Shown here one piece after another: positions 34,809 through 44,177 of a stretch of DNA of 64,000 nt. The stretch is from NCBI GenBank assembly GCA_964444665.1, contig CAYUIE010000014.1:38823-102822 (forward strand), given 5' to 3'. Every line of letters begins with the position of its first letter. Positions within the stretch are counted from its first letter, which is position 1. This stretch comes from CAYZTY01 sp964444665. Lineage in GTDB: Bacteria > Planctomycetota > Phycisphaerae > Sedimentisphaerales > CAYZTY01. Under the pieces are notes generated by a model. That model searched no databases. It had not been told where the DNA came from and saw nothing but the letters and a program-made list of their open reading frames with translations. A program made the position numbers and the translations under genes.

Positions 34809-36842
34809 ATGACCAAGTTTAAACTGCAAAGTAACTTCAGCCCACAAGGAGACCAGCCGGAGGCGATACGACGGCTGCTGGAAGGGCTGCGTACAAATAA
34901 AAAGTATCAGACGCTGCTGGGCGTTACGGGAAGCGGCAAGACGTTCACTATGGCCAATGTTATCGCGGAATTCGGAAGGCCTGCGCTGGTTGTTTCACAT
35001 AACAAAACATTAGCGGCACAACTATACCAGGAATTCAAGGAGCTGTTCCCACAAAACGCGGTCGAATACTTCGTGAGCTATTATGACTATTATCAGCCGG
35101 AGGCGTATATTCCCCAGCGAGACATCTACATCGAAAAAGATGCATCCAGAAACGACGACCTCGATAGATTGCGGCTTTCTACAACGACGAGCCTGATTGG
35201 AAGAGAGGACGTGATTATTGTCGCGTCAGTATCGTGTATTTACGGATTAGGCTCGCCTGAAGATTACGAAGCGAGCGTTGTAGCAGTACGGAAGGGTCAA
35301 CAAATCGAGAGAAATGAATTGTTAGGCAAGCTCGCAGACATTCAATACAACAGAAACGACGTTGACTTTAAGCGAGGAGCGTTTCGGGTGCGCGGGGACG
35401 TTGTGGAGTTGCATCCTTCTTATGAATCGTTTGCGATTCGATTCGAGTTCTTCGGAAGCGAAATCGAAAAGATAAGCTATGTCAATCCGGTTTCGTCGGA
35501 AATTCTCGCGGAAGAAGAACAGGTTTTTATATATCCCGCGCAGCATTACGTTGTTCGGAGTGACAGGGTTGGAACGGCTATCGAAGGTATCAAAGCAGAG
35601 TTAGAGGACCGGCTACAATACTACAGGCAGGAAGGAAAACTTCTCGAAGCACAGCGGCTGCAGGCGCGGACGATGTATGATATCGAGATGCTGCAGGAGG
35701 TAGGCTTTTGCAGCGGGATAGAGAATTATTCGCGTCATTTGGCGGGTCTGCCGGTGGGTGCAAAGCCATATACGCTGATTGATTATTTCCCGAAGGATTT
35801 TCTTTTATTCATCGACGAGTCGCACGCAACGATTCCACAACTGCGAGCAATGTGGGCAGGCGACAGGAGCAGAAAAAGCGTGCTTGTGGAACATGGTTTC
35901 AGGCTGCCGAGCGCACTGGATAACCGGCCTTTGCAATTCGAGGAGTTCGAGGAAAAATGGTCGGAAGTGATATTTGTTTCGGCGACGCCGAGTCAGTTCG
36001 AACTTGAGAAATGTAATAACGAGGTTGTTGAGCAGGTTATAAGGCCAACCGGCCTTGTGGACCCGAATATTATTGTTTATCCGGCAAGTCAGCAGATAGA
36101 ACATCTTACGGGCGAGATTGAAAAACGCGTAAAGGCAAAGGAACGGACGCTGGTTACGACCCTGACAAAGAGGCTGGCTGAGGATTTATCGAGCTACTTA
36201 GCCAAGAAGGGCTTTAAGTGCCGATACCTGCACAGCGAAATTAAGACGATTGAAAGAGTGGATATTTTGAGGGACCTTCGCAGCGGCGAGTTCGATGTAT
36301 TAGTGGGCATAAACCTGCTGCGTGAGGGGCTGGATTTGCCGGAGGTTTCGTTCGTGGCGATTCTTGACGCGGACAAGGAGGGTTTTCTCAGGAGCCAGAC
36401 GTCGCTGATTCAGACAATCGGCAGGACGGCGAGAAATGTCAATGCAACGGTAGTTCTGTATGCTGACCGGGTGACCAACGCAATGCAAAAGGCAATTGAC
36501 GAGACGAGCAGGAGACGCAAGATTCAACTGGAATATAACCGGGAGCATAATATTACGCCGGAGACGATACGCAAGGAACTGCGTATGACGCTTGCCGAGG
36601 AGCTGAACGCCAGACAGGTTGCACGAGATGCGCTCGAGCTGAGCGATTCGGAATATGACAGGCAGCAGATTATTGCCGAACTGGAGCAGGAGATGTTCGA
36701 GGCGGCGGAGAAGCTGGATTTCGAGCGGGCGGCGTTTTTGAGAGACCGGCTGAACGAATTAAAAGAGATGCCGATGATTGAGAAGAGCGGTCGGCCGAGG
36801 TTCAAGAAAAGGGGTGGAGGCAGAGGAAAAGTAAAAAGGTGA
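34809..36842 (+). CDS. uvrB: Excinuclease ABC subunit B
   Basis: 677 residues, full length. Damage-verifying helicase of nucleotide excision repair. Walker A GVTGSGKTFTMAN, beta-hairpin region YYDYYQPEAYIPQRDIYIEK, helicase motif FIDESHATIPQLRAM, motif VI QTIGRTARN, and the C-terminal UVR motif for UvrC (DFERAAFLRDRLNEL), followed by a short basic Gly-rich tail (KKRGGGRGKVKR). Stand-alone gene. Confidence 0.97.
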   Translation: MTKFKLQSNFSPQGDQPEAIRRLLEGLRTNKKYQTLLGVTGSGKTFTMANVIAEFGRPALVVSHNKTLAAQLYQEFKELFPQNAVEYFVSYYDYYQPEAYIPQRDIYIEKDASRNDDLDRLRLSTTTSLIGREDVIIVASVSCIYGLGSPEDYEASVVAVRKGQQIERNELLGKLADIQYNRNDVDFKRGAFRVRGDVVELHPSYESFAIRFEFFGSEIEKISYVNPVSSEILAEEEQVFIYPAQHYVVRSDRVGTAIEGIKAELEDRLQYYRQEGKLLEAQRLQARTMYDIEMLQEVGFCSGIENYSRHLAGLPVGAKPYTLIDYFPKDFLLFIDESHATIPQLRAMWAGDRSRKSVLVEHGFRLPSALDNRPLQFEEFEEKWSEVIFVSATPSQFELEKCNNEVVEQVIRPTGLVDPNIIVYPASQQIEHLTGEIEKRVKAKERTLVTTLTKRLAEDLSSYLAKKGFKCRYLHSEIKTIERVDILRDLRSGEFDVLVGINLLREGLDLPEVSFVAILDADKEGFLRSQTSLIQTIGRTARNVNATVVLYADRVTNAMQKAIDETSRRRKIQLEYNREHNITPETIRKELRMTLAEELNARQVARDALELSDSEYDRQQIIAELEQEMFEAAEKLDFERAAFLRDRLNELKEMPMIEKSGRPRFKKRGGGRGKVKR

Positions 36843-36966
36843 GAAAGGTATGAAGGTGCGAAAGGGCTAAAGACAGAAACTCGTCGCCGTGCCGGCGACG
36901 GCTAAACGGTCCTGCTATGAAAGTAGGACTTACGGTTTATGAGAACACTGCACCCGAAGGCCGCCA
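36843..36966. other. Spacer with hairpin
   Basis: CGTCGCCG-TGC-CGGCGACG hairpin at 36882-36900, of the same type as at 29864. No gene seen between uvrB and the AraC-type gene at 37306. Confidence 0.6.
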
Positions 36967-37075
36967 CCGCACCAAATGCATAGTTGTTTATACCGAAGGC
37001 CGCGATGAGTTTCCTTATGTATTACGAAGTAAAAAAAGACACGAACCGCAGGTAGAAACAACGCATTTGGTGCGG
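36967..37075 (+). repeat. Structured repeat family, copy A
   Basis: Outer stem CCGCACCAAATGC/GCATTTGGTGCGG (13 bp), extended by GTTGTTT/AAACAAC; conserved CGAAGGCCGCGATGAG (36994-37009); inner hairpin TTAC-GAA-GTAA (37022-37032); conserved CGAACCGCAGG (37042-37052). Confidence 0.65.
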
Positions 37076-37305
37076 TCCTAGGGACTCCTGACGGAGGATG
37101 GGTGATGTGGAAACAAATGATAGCACATTGAAAATGTGGCAAAAAAAATCATCCGAACTTAAAGACACTTAAAAATATAGCGTTTTCGTAAAAACATTGT
37201 TTTTTAATGCTACTATTCTGTTTATGAAATATTGCGATTATGGAATAGATAATCAGGTATTATAAAAGAGCTGATACAAAAAACAGCTAAATGTATCCTA
37301 AAAAA

Positions 37306-38214
37306 TTAAGTGACTGGTAATTGGTGAGACGTTCGATATTGTCGGGGCGTGCAGCCACAAAGTTGTTTAAATGAGGCATTGAACCGGCTTAACGAATTGA
37401 ATCCTGATTCAAAGGCGACTTCAATAATTTTTTTGTTTGTTGTAACAAGCATACGCTGAGCGTGCTGGACTCGATACTGAATAACAAAATTGTGCAATGT
37501 AATACCAAAGGTTTTCCGAAAGAGATCTGCGGCGTAATCCGGATGAAGCTTCACCTCCTTTGCAATATCAGCAGCACAGATATGTTTCGTATAATTTTGT
37601 GCAATAAACTTTGCCATACATTCAATTTTGTTGACATTCTGTGTTCCCACCGGTCTCGTACTGCGACTGTGAAACTGTCCGTCAACCTCTGCGCCACTTT
37701 GAGTTAGATTTAAGGCAAGACGCAGCAGACGTGCTCTTATCTCGAGCAATACAATTTCGTAGATGGGCGTCGAGCCCTGATTGATGTCTCGGAACCATTG
37801 TTCGAATAACTGTTTGTCATGGTGAGACGCCGACGCTTCAAGCTCCTGTATAAGCCGGCCATTTAGAATTTGAGTAGTGAACTTTTCCGGCAAGCTCCAA
37901 TTAAGTACCCAGGGAAGTGGAAGAGTGATCACAACATAAGAAGCAATGTCCTGATAGTCCACTATTTGATGGGGTGTGGCAGCCCAGAACAATGCGAGCC
38001 TTCCTCCTTCAACAGTTAATCGTTCTCCCCAGAAAAGGTAGGTCAACCGGCCTTTATCAAAATAATTTAGCTCGATTTCGTTATGTTTGTCTGGACGCCG
38101 CATAAGCACGGGTTCCCACCGTTCACAGGTGAAACCGTATGGAGTGAATTCTTTCCGTTTAGAATCAAAATGTTCCATAAACCTAAGAATATGATAGGTT
38201 ATTGTGTAAATCAA
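37306..38214 (-). CDS. AraC-family transcriptional regulator
   Basis: 302 residues. N-terminal cupin-like sensor (about 1-165) and C-terminal double helix-turn-helix (about 205-298: ICAADIAKEVKLHPDYAADL; KKIIEVAFESGFNSLSRFNA with the usual FKQLCGCTPRQYR end). Divergent from the dehydrogenase gene; such regulators respond to sugars and usually control the neighbouring divergent operon. Probable regulator of the 38411-41102 genes. Confidence 0.92.
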   Translation of the reverse strand: MIYTITYHILRFMEHFDSKRKEFTPYGFTCERWEPVLMRRPDKHNEIELNYFDKGRLTYLFWGERLTVEGGRLALFWAATPHQIVDYQDIASYVVITLPLPWVLNWSLPEKFTTQILNGRLIQELEASASHHDKQLFEQWFRDINQGSTPIYEIVLLEIRARLLRLALNLTQSGAEVDGQFHSRSTRPVGTQNVNKIECMAKFIAQNYTKHICAADIAKEVKLHPDYAADLFRKTFGITLHNFVIQYRVQHAQRMLVTTNKKIIEVAFESGFNSLSRFNASFKQLCGCTPRQYRTSHQLPVT

Positions 38215-38410
38215 GGTGGAAATCCTTATTTTCTCCTATATTATTTTCTTTAGAATGCTACTGATTATCTTGTATCCTGCATGACAGATACGAGGCCTTG
38301 GCAATAAAGAACTTTGAATTGCACCCCATCCACTGGAGATAAAGCATATAGGAATCAGGGTAATTTGTAATTGATTAATTAATTTCAGAATTAAAAGGAG
38401 GAACAAAACT
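38215..38410. promoter_or_regulatory. Divergent control region of the sugar island
   Basis: AT-rich 196 bp between the AraC-type gene and the dehydrogenase, ending in AAAAGGAGG before the dehydrogenase ATG. Probably holds both promoters and regulator sites; no exact operator could be defined. Confidence 0.5.
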
Positions 38411-39571
38411 ATGAACAGTAGTTACCCAAAAGAGGTCAGAGCAGTTGCTATGACCGGGCCCGGGAAAATGGAAATGAGGAAGTATCCATTTCCAAGTATT
38501 GATAAGGATTCAGCAATTCTTAAAGTTGATATGACAGGTATTTGCGGAACAGATAAACATATTTTTCTTGGTGAAGCCGGCACAATACGAGGCAAATCCA
38601 TTTTTCCTTACATTGGTGGTCATGAAGTAATCGGGACAATTGTTGAAATCGGTGAAAATGCCGCTAAAGCAATGGAGTATAACCATACTTCACTGAAAGA
38701 GGGTGACCGTGTATCAATTGCAGTTGAAGTTAACTGCGGGAAATGCTGGTATTGCCGGAATCAATACAACAATACAACCTGTGAGAATCAGATCATGGCA
38801 TACGGTATTCATCCCGATGCGGACACAAAACCTTATCTGCGGGGAGGATTTGCTGAATATATGACTATAATTCCAGGCACATCTCTTTTTAAAATTCCGG
38901 AAGGAATGCCGGTAGATGTTGCAGTGTTTGTCGAGGAAACGGCTGTAGCATATCATTCTTTAGCCAGGGCTATCCAGCCTTTTCCGGCAGTCAAAGAGGG
39001 TTTTGGACCGGGAGATTCTGTTGCTGTATTAGGAAACGGCCCTCTCGGCATACTTCATGGAATAATGGCGGGCATTCACGGTGCAGGATTGAGTATTGCT
39101 ACTGATCTTGCGGATCTGAGGCTGAACAAAGCAAAGGAGCTTTACGCTGATGTAACGTTCAATGCTTCAAAGGTATCAAAAGCTGAACGTGCACAGAAGA
39201 TAAAAGACCTGACAGAAGGAATCGGCCCTGATCTTGTCATAGAATCTGCAGGAGAGCCGGAGGCTTTTATTGAAGCACTTGAAATTGTAAGAAAAGGCGG
39301 TACTGTCATAGAAGTCGGCAACTGGGTTGATATTGGTAAGACTGTTCCTTTGAATGTACAAAAACACATTACATCTAAAAATGTTCATATTCATTCAGTT
39401 TTTCACTGCGGAACTAACTGGCAGCCTGTATTGAAGATGATGGAAAAACAATCGGCACGGTATAATTTTGCATCTCTGATAACTCACAGGTTAGGGCTGG
39501 ATGATCTCGTAAAAAAAATGGAAATCGTTACAAAACCAAATGAGTGTGTAAAAGTAGAAGTTGTCCCCTGA
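38411..39571 (+). CDS. Zinc-dependent medium-chain dehydrogenase (sugar/polyol type)
   Basis: 386 residues. Catalytic zinc ligands Cys45 (TGICGTDKH) and His71-Glu72 (GGHEVIG); structural zinc Cys109, 112, 115 and 124; NAD(P) fold with GNGPLGILHG. Oxidises a polyol, aldose or sugar alcohol; substrate unknown. First gene after the AraC-type regulator, followed by rbsD- and rbsK-like genes. Confidence 0.85.
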   Translation: MNSSYPKEVRAVAMTGPGKMEMRKYPFPSIDKDSAILKVDMTGICGTDKHIFLGEAGTIRGKSIFPYIGGHEVIGTIVEIGENAAKAMEYNHTSLKEGDRVSIAVEVNCGKCWYCRNQYNNTTCENQIMAYGIHPDADTKPYLRGGFAEYMTIIPGTSLFKIPEGMPVDVAVFVEETAVAYHSLARAIQPFPAVKEGFGPGDSVAVLGNGPLGILHGIMAGIHGAGLSIATDLADLRLNKAKELYADVTFNASKVSKAERAQKIKDLTEGIGPDLVIESAGEPEAFIEALEIVRKGGTVIEVGNWVDIGKTVPLNVQKHITSKNVHIHSVFHCGTNWQPVLKMMEKQSARYNFASLITHRLGLDDLVKKMEIVTKPNECVKVEVVP

Positions 39572-39631
39572 AGAAAATGGGGAAGGTTCTAATTTTGATA
39601 GTTTTCAATATATGAACAGGAGCTGAATAAT

Positions 39632-40039
39632 ATGAAGACTTCAAGATTACTCAACAGTGAATTAAGCTATGAGATAAGTAAAATCGGGCATACTGCTCAT
39701 ATTACTCTTTGTGATGCAGGACTCCCGATCCCAAAAGATGTTAAACGAATAGACCTTGCGATTGAATCCGGTTATCCGTCTCTTATCAGGACACTGGATG
39801 TTATATTAAGTGAAATGAAGGTAGAAGAGATTATTGTCGCCTCGGAGATCCATGAAAAAAACCAGGGAATATTCGAAGAAATGATGAAAATATTTCAATC
39901 TCATAATATGAACCCTCCTGTTAAAGAAGTCGGCCATGAGGAATTAAAGAAAATGACGCATTTGAGTGAAGCTATTGTGAGGACAGGAGAATGCACTCCT
40001 TATGCGAATGTGATATTAAAATCGGGCGTAGTATTTTAA
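39632..40039 (+). CDS. rbsD: RbsD/FucU-family sugar mutarotase
   Basis: 135 residues. GHTAHITLCDAGLPIP is the RbsD/FucU signature with the catalytic His and Asp, and CTPYANVILKSGV is the conserved end. These enzymes interconvert anomers or pyranose/furanose forms of ribose, fucose or similar sugars. Next to a ribokinase-type gene. It could act on another pentose (see island finding). Confidence 0.88.
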   Translation: MKTSRLLNSELSYEISKIGHTAHITLCDAGLPIPKDVKRIDLAIESGYPSLIRTLDVILSEMKVEEIIVASEIHEKNQGIFEEMMKIFQSHNMNPPVKEVGHEELKKMTHLSEAIVRTGECTPYANVILKSGVVF

Positions 40040-40163
40040 TTTATTTTGATTGCTCGCAGCGTTTATCTGCGGTCTTCCATGAAGATCAATTTTTATTTCA
40101 CGTTAGGATGAAATGGCAGTTACCTGATTATCCTGTTCTGTTTGTATATATATAAAGGCAAAA

Positions 40164-41102
40164 ATGGATATTATCACAGTTATTGGAAGTCTTAATATGG
40201 ATTTGGTGATTAATACACCAAGGATACCACAGATGGGTGAGACTATCACCGGAAGTGGATTTATGGTTAATCCCGGGGGTAAAGGTGCAAATCAGGCAGT
40301 TGCAGCTGCAAAATTAAATGGTAATGTCTATATGGTAGGCTGTGTCGGTGATGATTTCTTTGGAAAAGACCTTCTAAAAAATTTATCTGAATATGGAGTG
40401 AATGTAAGTAATATCAAAATAATTGAAGGTACATCAACAGGAATTGCTATGATAGTCCTGAAAGAAGGAGATAATTTTATAATACTGGATTCAGGTGCTA
40501 ATCATTGTATTACCCAGACACATATTGATGAATGTCATAATTTGATTAAAAGGAGTTCTTTAATCATTGTTCAACTGGAAATACCATTTGATGTTGTAGA
40601 AAAAGCAGTAAATGTTGCAAAAGAATATAAGGTGAAGGTGTTGTTCAATCCTGCACCTGCAAAAAATATTTCTGATAAATTTCTTTCTAAAATCGATATT
40701 ATTCTTCTCAATGAGACCGAATGTGAATTGATTACAGGAATTCATATAAGAACAATAGATGATGCAAAAGAGACATTAAAATTTTTGAGAAACAAAGGGA
40801 TTTTGCAGGTTATAATAACAATGGGAAGTAATGGTGTGGTTTATAACAGCGGGGAAAGAATAGAGTATAAACCTGCATATCCTGTGAAAGATGTGATGGA
40901 TACGACAGCGGCGGGTGATTCTTTTATTGGTGCTTTTGCAGTTGCTATTACAAATGGTTTGGGAATAGACGAAGCAGTTGATTTTGCGATTGCAGCCAGT
41001 GCTATTACAGTAACAAAAAAAGGTGCTCAGGTATCATTACCGACATTGGATGAAGTGAATAAGTTAATTAAAAAAGATTATAGAGGTAAATTTATATGCT
41101 GA
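40164..41102 (+). CDS. rbsK: Ribokinase (PfkB family)
   Basis: 312 residues. GGKGANQAVAAAKLNG near residue 40 and the catalytic DTTAAGDSFIGAFA near 250 are diagnostic of PfkB-type ribokinases, which phosphorylate a pentose at O5. Notably AT-rich compared with the nadC-lip region. No sugar transporter gene is adjacent. Confidence 0.9.
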   Translation: MDIITVIGSLNMDLVINTPRIPQMGETITGSGFMVNPGGKGANQAVAAAKLNGNVYMVGCVGDDFFGKDLLKNLSEYGVNVSNIKIIEGTSTGIAMIVLKEGDNFIILDSGANHCITQTHIDECHNLIKRSSLIIVQLEIPFDVVEKAVNVAKEYKVKVLFNPAPAKNISDKFLSKIDIILLNETECELITGIHIRTIDDAKETLKFLRNKGILQVIITMGSNGVVYNSGERIEYKPAYPVKDVMDTTAAGDSFIGAFAVAITNGLGIDEAVDFAIAASAITVTKKGAQVSLPTLDEVNKLIKKDYRGKFIC

Positions 41103-41268
41103 AAGCGTGCATAAAAAAGATTTCCGAATCCGCCTACGTTAAAACTTCGGCGAGACAAGCCGCAGGCAGCAAAAGAATTGATTATTTTATAGAAAAGAAT
41201 GGATTCCTGCCTTCGCAGGAATGACAGAACGAGATTGTCGCGTTTCGCTCGCAATGACATATGGAGCC
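41103..41268. other. Spacer with common intergenic repeats
   Basis: Contains ATTCCTGCCTTCGCAGGAAT (palindrome also near 29887) and ATTGTCGCGTTTCGCTCGCAAT. No gene. Confidence 0.5.
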
Positions 41269-41355
41269 GCTGCTGCCGGAGGCCGCAATGAGGAAACAAA
41301 TAATAGTTCGCCGAAGGCGAACAAGTAAATAAGTATCCGAACCGCAGGCAGCAGC
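41269..41355 (+). repeat. Structured repeat family, copy B
   Basis: Outer stem GCTGCTGCC/GGCAGCAGC; conserved CGGAGGCCGCAATGAG (41277-41292); inner hairpin GTTCGCC-GAA-GGCGAAC (41306-41322); conserved CGAACCGCAGG (41338-41348). Confidence 0.7.
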
Positions 41356-41427
41356 ACGTTTATGTTATACGGCTCTTTGCTATACAACGGCAATGAACTA
41401 TACGTGGTGTGACCAAACATTAAGAGC

Positions 41428-42894
41428 TCAATCAGGAAGTACATAATTTGATTTTTCATCTATTATGATCAAAACAAAATCACTTCCCTTGCCTGTAGAC
41501 CATGGCATAAACTCTGGTTTATCTGTTATTGAATACCCACCAATTTGTTTCGACTTTCCAGATCTGGGATTGTACCAAAATGCCAGGACTTTTTGAGCTT
41601 TCATTCCAGAGATATCCAAGTTAATAGGTTTACCAAGAGGTGTATATGCTATAATAAAGTCCTTATCATGACTAAAAGCACAAATAATATATGAGTCATC
41701 TTCAGGATTCTCATTCAAGATTAGTGATTGATCATTGTCCATCTTTTGCCATGGAAAAGTGGTTAATAATTCTTTCATATATTTCATGTGAGTTGAACCG
41801 GGCAGATGCATGGCTACTTTCCAGTCAGTACGAGCATGAATTACCGGCTTTTTATCAATACTATACATTTGCCAAATATCATTACATCCATATGTATAAC
41901 CTGCCGCACCAGCTAACATACTCCAATAAGCAGTGATCCGTACATCTGCAGCTTCCAGCCAAATTAGTTCATCCTTTTCCCAAAATCTATCAGGTATATT
42001 TTCATAACGTGCCTCTCCGTTTATTACAGGTCTTACCGGTTTTGATTTCTTACTCTTCATAACGAATTGATAATCTTTTCCTGTTAGATTATGGCCACTT
42101 TGAAACATGTCAAGATCAAGCCAATTTTCATTATAATAATCGGAGGCTAATACTCCTCCAATTGGATGATAGCTTATTAAATGCAAAGAATCTATTTTTC
42201 TAATACCCTTTGCCATTGCTCTTATTACCTCATTATGATTTTCATTTTCGGGTATCCTGTCCCCTCCTAAAATCCAAATGATATTACTACAAGAAATGTA
42301 TCGTTTCGCTAATAGTGCTCCATAAATCTCTGCATTTTCGGAATTAAAAATTTCCGGCCCAGAGCCCCATTTCTTATTGTACTTATCTCCCCATGTTGGA
42401 AGAAGTGCAATATATAATCCAAACTCTTTTGCTCTATTAATTACATAATCAACATATTCAAAATATTTCTCATTTAACTTGCCAGGGTCATTATCGATTA
42501 AAGGTTTTTCACCATATGCATTTGGGGTATTTAATCCATCCAATTCAGCAAGAATAACCGTTTGAATAATCGTAAATCCTTTTTCTGCTCTGTCTGTCAA
42601 ATATTGGTCAATTTCCTGCTTGTTTAATCGGTGTATTAATTCCCACGCAGTCCCTCCCAACCAAAAAAACGGCTCATTGTTTTCAGTAACAATATACTTT
42701 CGGTCATCACTTATTTTAAGCAGTGGAGTGTTGTTTGCAGAATTTTCTGCTAAGCGTTTAGCGGCACGGATAGGATTAATAAGTTTTAGTAGGCCTATGT
42801 CAGCCCGCCATACCCGAAGCGCCGTAAATAATGCAACAAAAAAAATAGCTGCGATGATTACGATTTTGCTTATAATTTGAACGATCTCATACAT
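41428..42894 (-). CDS. Membrane-anchored GH140-like (DUF4038) glycoside hydrolase
   Basis: 488 residues. N-terminal transmembrane segment 8-28; barrel from about 60 (PFFWLGGTAWELIHRLNKQE, WILGGDRIPE, ISYHPIGG, VINGEARYE) and a C-terminal beta domain with GKPINLDISGMKA and FWYNPRSGKS, the DUF4038 plus collagen-binding-like domain pair of apiosidases (GH140). Family members release D-apiose from rhamnogalacturonan-II side chains. Transcribed towards rbsK. No signal cleavage site, so membrane-bound. Confidence 0.75.
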   Translation of the reverse strand: MYEIVQIISKIVIIAAIFFVALFTALRVWRADIGLLKLINPIRAAKRLAENSANNTPLLKISDDRKYIVTENNEPFFWLGGTAWELIHRLNKQEIDQYLTDRAEKGFTIIQTVILAELDGLNTPNAYGEKPLIDNDPGKLNEKYFEYVDYVINRAKEFGLYIALLPTWGDKYNKKWGSGPEIFNSENAEIYGALLAKRYISCSNIIWILGGDRIPENENHNEVIRAMAKGIRKIDSLHLISYHPIGGVLASDYYNENWLDLDMFQSGHNLTGKDYQFVMKSKKSKPVRPVINGEARYENIPDRFWEKDELIWLEAADVRITAYWSMLAGAAGYTYGCNDIWQMYSIDKKPVIHARTDWKVAMHLPGSTHMKYMKELLTTFPWQKMDNDQSLILNENPEDDSYIICAFSHDKDFIIAYTPLGKPINLDISGMKAQKVLAFWYNPRSGKSKQIGGYSITDKPEFMPWSTGKGSDFVLIIIDEKSNYVLPD

Positions 42895-43209
42895 GCCTAC
42901 TGTCCCCTAATTACTTATTATACAGTTTTTAAGATGAAGCATAGCAATAAATGTAAGTAACACTTAATTATCCCCCCAATTTTCGCTTTAGGCAAGGCAA
43001 TTTAGTATTTAAGAATGCCCGCCAAAAGAAACCCACCGGATAAACCGGCGGGCTTAAGGATTTGGCGTTTCTCATTCAATTTCCTTGACTAATTAAGTAA
43101 ACTCCACTATAAAATGGGGACTAAACGAACCCCATGCAGTCCTTCGATCCCGGCGCGCCGGGACTCAGGACAGGTGCAGGGGGCTAAACGATTTGGAAGA
43201 GAGAAGACA
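42895..43209. other. Spacer between island and nadC
   Basis: CCCACCGG/CCGGCGGG hairpin at 43032-43052, another member of the 'agcccgccg' stem-loop family in reverse orientation. No gene. Confidence 0.6.
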
Positions 43210-44094
43210 ATGAAGCAATTGAAGATGTGTGAGGTGCGGCCTTTGATAGTAATGGCGGTGCGGGAAGATTACGGGAAAGGCGACCTTACGTCGGAGCTTA
43301 CGATTGGAAAAAAGGCGACCGCCAGGGCGCAGATAGTAACGCGTGAAGAGATTGTTGTCTGCGGGATGGATGTGGTACGCGAAATCCTGAGGCATTACGA
43401 TAAAAAGCTGAGGCTGCGAGTTATTCTTAAGGACGGCAGCCGAGCCAATGTGGGCGTGAAGCTCGGTACGATTGAGGGGCCGCTTAGGCCGATGCTGAGC
43501 GCAGAGAGAGTGGTCTTAAACTTCCTGCAGCGACTCAGCGGAGTAGCGACGACGACGTGGAAATATGTAAGCGCGGTCAGGGGGACGGGAACAAAGATTT
43601 ACGATACGAGAAAGACGACGCCGGGCTGGCGGTCGCTGGAGAAATACGCGGTGCGGTGCGGCGGAGGGTATAACCATCGCTTTTCGCTGAATGACGCGGT
43701 GCTGATAAAGGACAACCACGTTGCGCAGCTTGGTAAAAATTTTTCCCCGAAACTGAAGAAAATCGTTGGAGAGGCCCACAAGCTGAAAAGGGCAAAGTTT
43801 GTTATGGTCGAGGTTGACCACGTGGACAACCAGCTTAATTACGTGCTGAAGATTCCGGGGATTGACGTGGTACTTCTGGACAATATGGGGCAATGGCAGC
43901 TTAAGCACGCGGTGGATATGAGGAACAAGATGTGCGGCAAGAAGCCTTTGTTGGAGGCGTCGGGTAATATCACTCTGAATAACGTTATGGCGATTGCCCA
44001 GTGCGGGATTGACAGGATTGCAGTAGGGGCAATTACGCACTCGGCCGCGTCGGTTGATATTGGATTAGACAGAGGGAGCGAGTTTTTGATTTAA
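43210..44094 (+). CDS. nadC: Nicotinate-nucleotide pyrophosphorylase (carboxylating)
   Basis: 294 residues from ATG 43210 (GGAAGAGAGAAG upstream; an earlier in-frame ATG reads through repeat-like DNA). Quinolinate phosphoribosyltransferase of NAD synthesis: EDYGKGDLTSE, LNFLQRLSGVATTT, DTRKTTPGWRSLEKYAVRCG, HRFSLNDAVLIKDNH and the C-terminal EASGNITLNNV all match. Leads the nadC-birA-lpdA-lipBA cofactor cluster. Confidence 0.96.
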   Translation: MKQLKMCEVRPLIVMAVREDYGKGDLTSELTIGKKATARAQIVTREEIVVCGMDVVREILRHYDKKLRLRVILKDGSRANVGVKLGTIEGPLRPMLSAERVVLNFLQRLSGVATTTWKYVSAVRGTGTKIYDTRKTTPGWRSLEKYAVRCGGGYNHRFSLNDAVLIKDNHVAQLGKNFSPKLKKIVGEAHKLKRAKFVMVEVDHVDNQLNYVLKIPGIDVVLLDNMGQWQLKHAVDMRNKMCGKKPLLEASGNITLNNVMAIAQCGIDRIAVGAITHSAASVDIGLDRGSEFLI

Positions 44095-44133
44095 GGATAC
44101 TCGATTCTGGATTCTCGATGCTCGTAAATAAAA

Positions 44134-44153
44134 CCCCCCGATAAATCGGGGGG
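44134..44153. terminator. Hairpin after nadC
   Basis: CCCCCCGAT/ATCGGGGGG with a two-base loop, then CTAAATATTTTT; weak T-run. Confidence 0.6.
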
Positions 44154-44177
44154 CTAAATATTTTTAAGATTCCTGAT

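Noticed and set aside
36930..37142. Minus-strand 70-codon ORF
   Set aside because: Lies within the structured repeat copy A; no homology.
43516..44040. Minus-strand 174-codon ORF
   Set aside because: Antisense to nadC.
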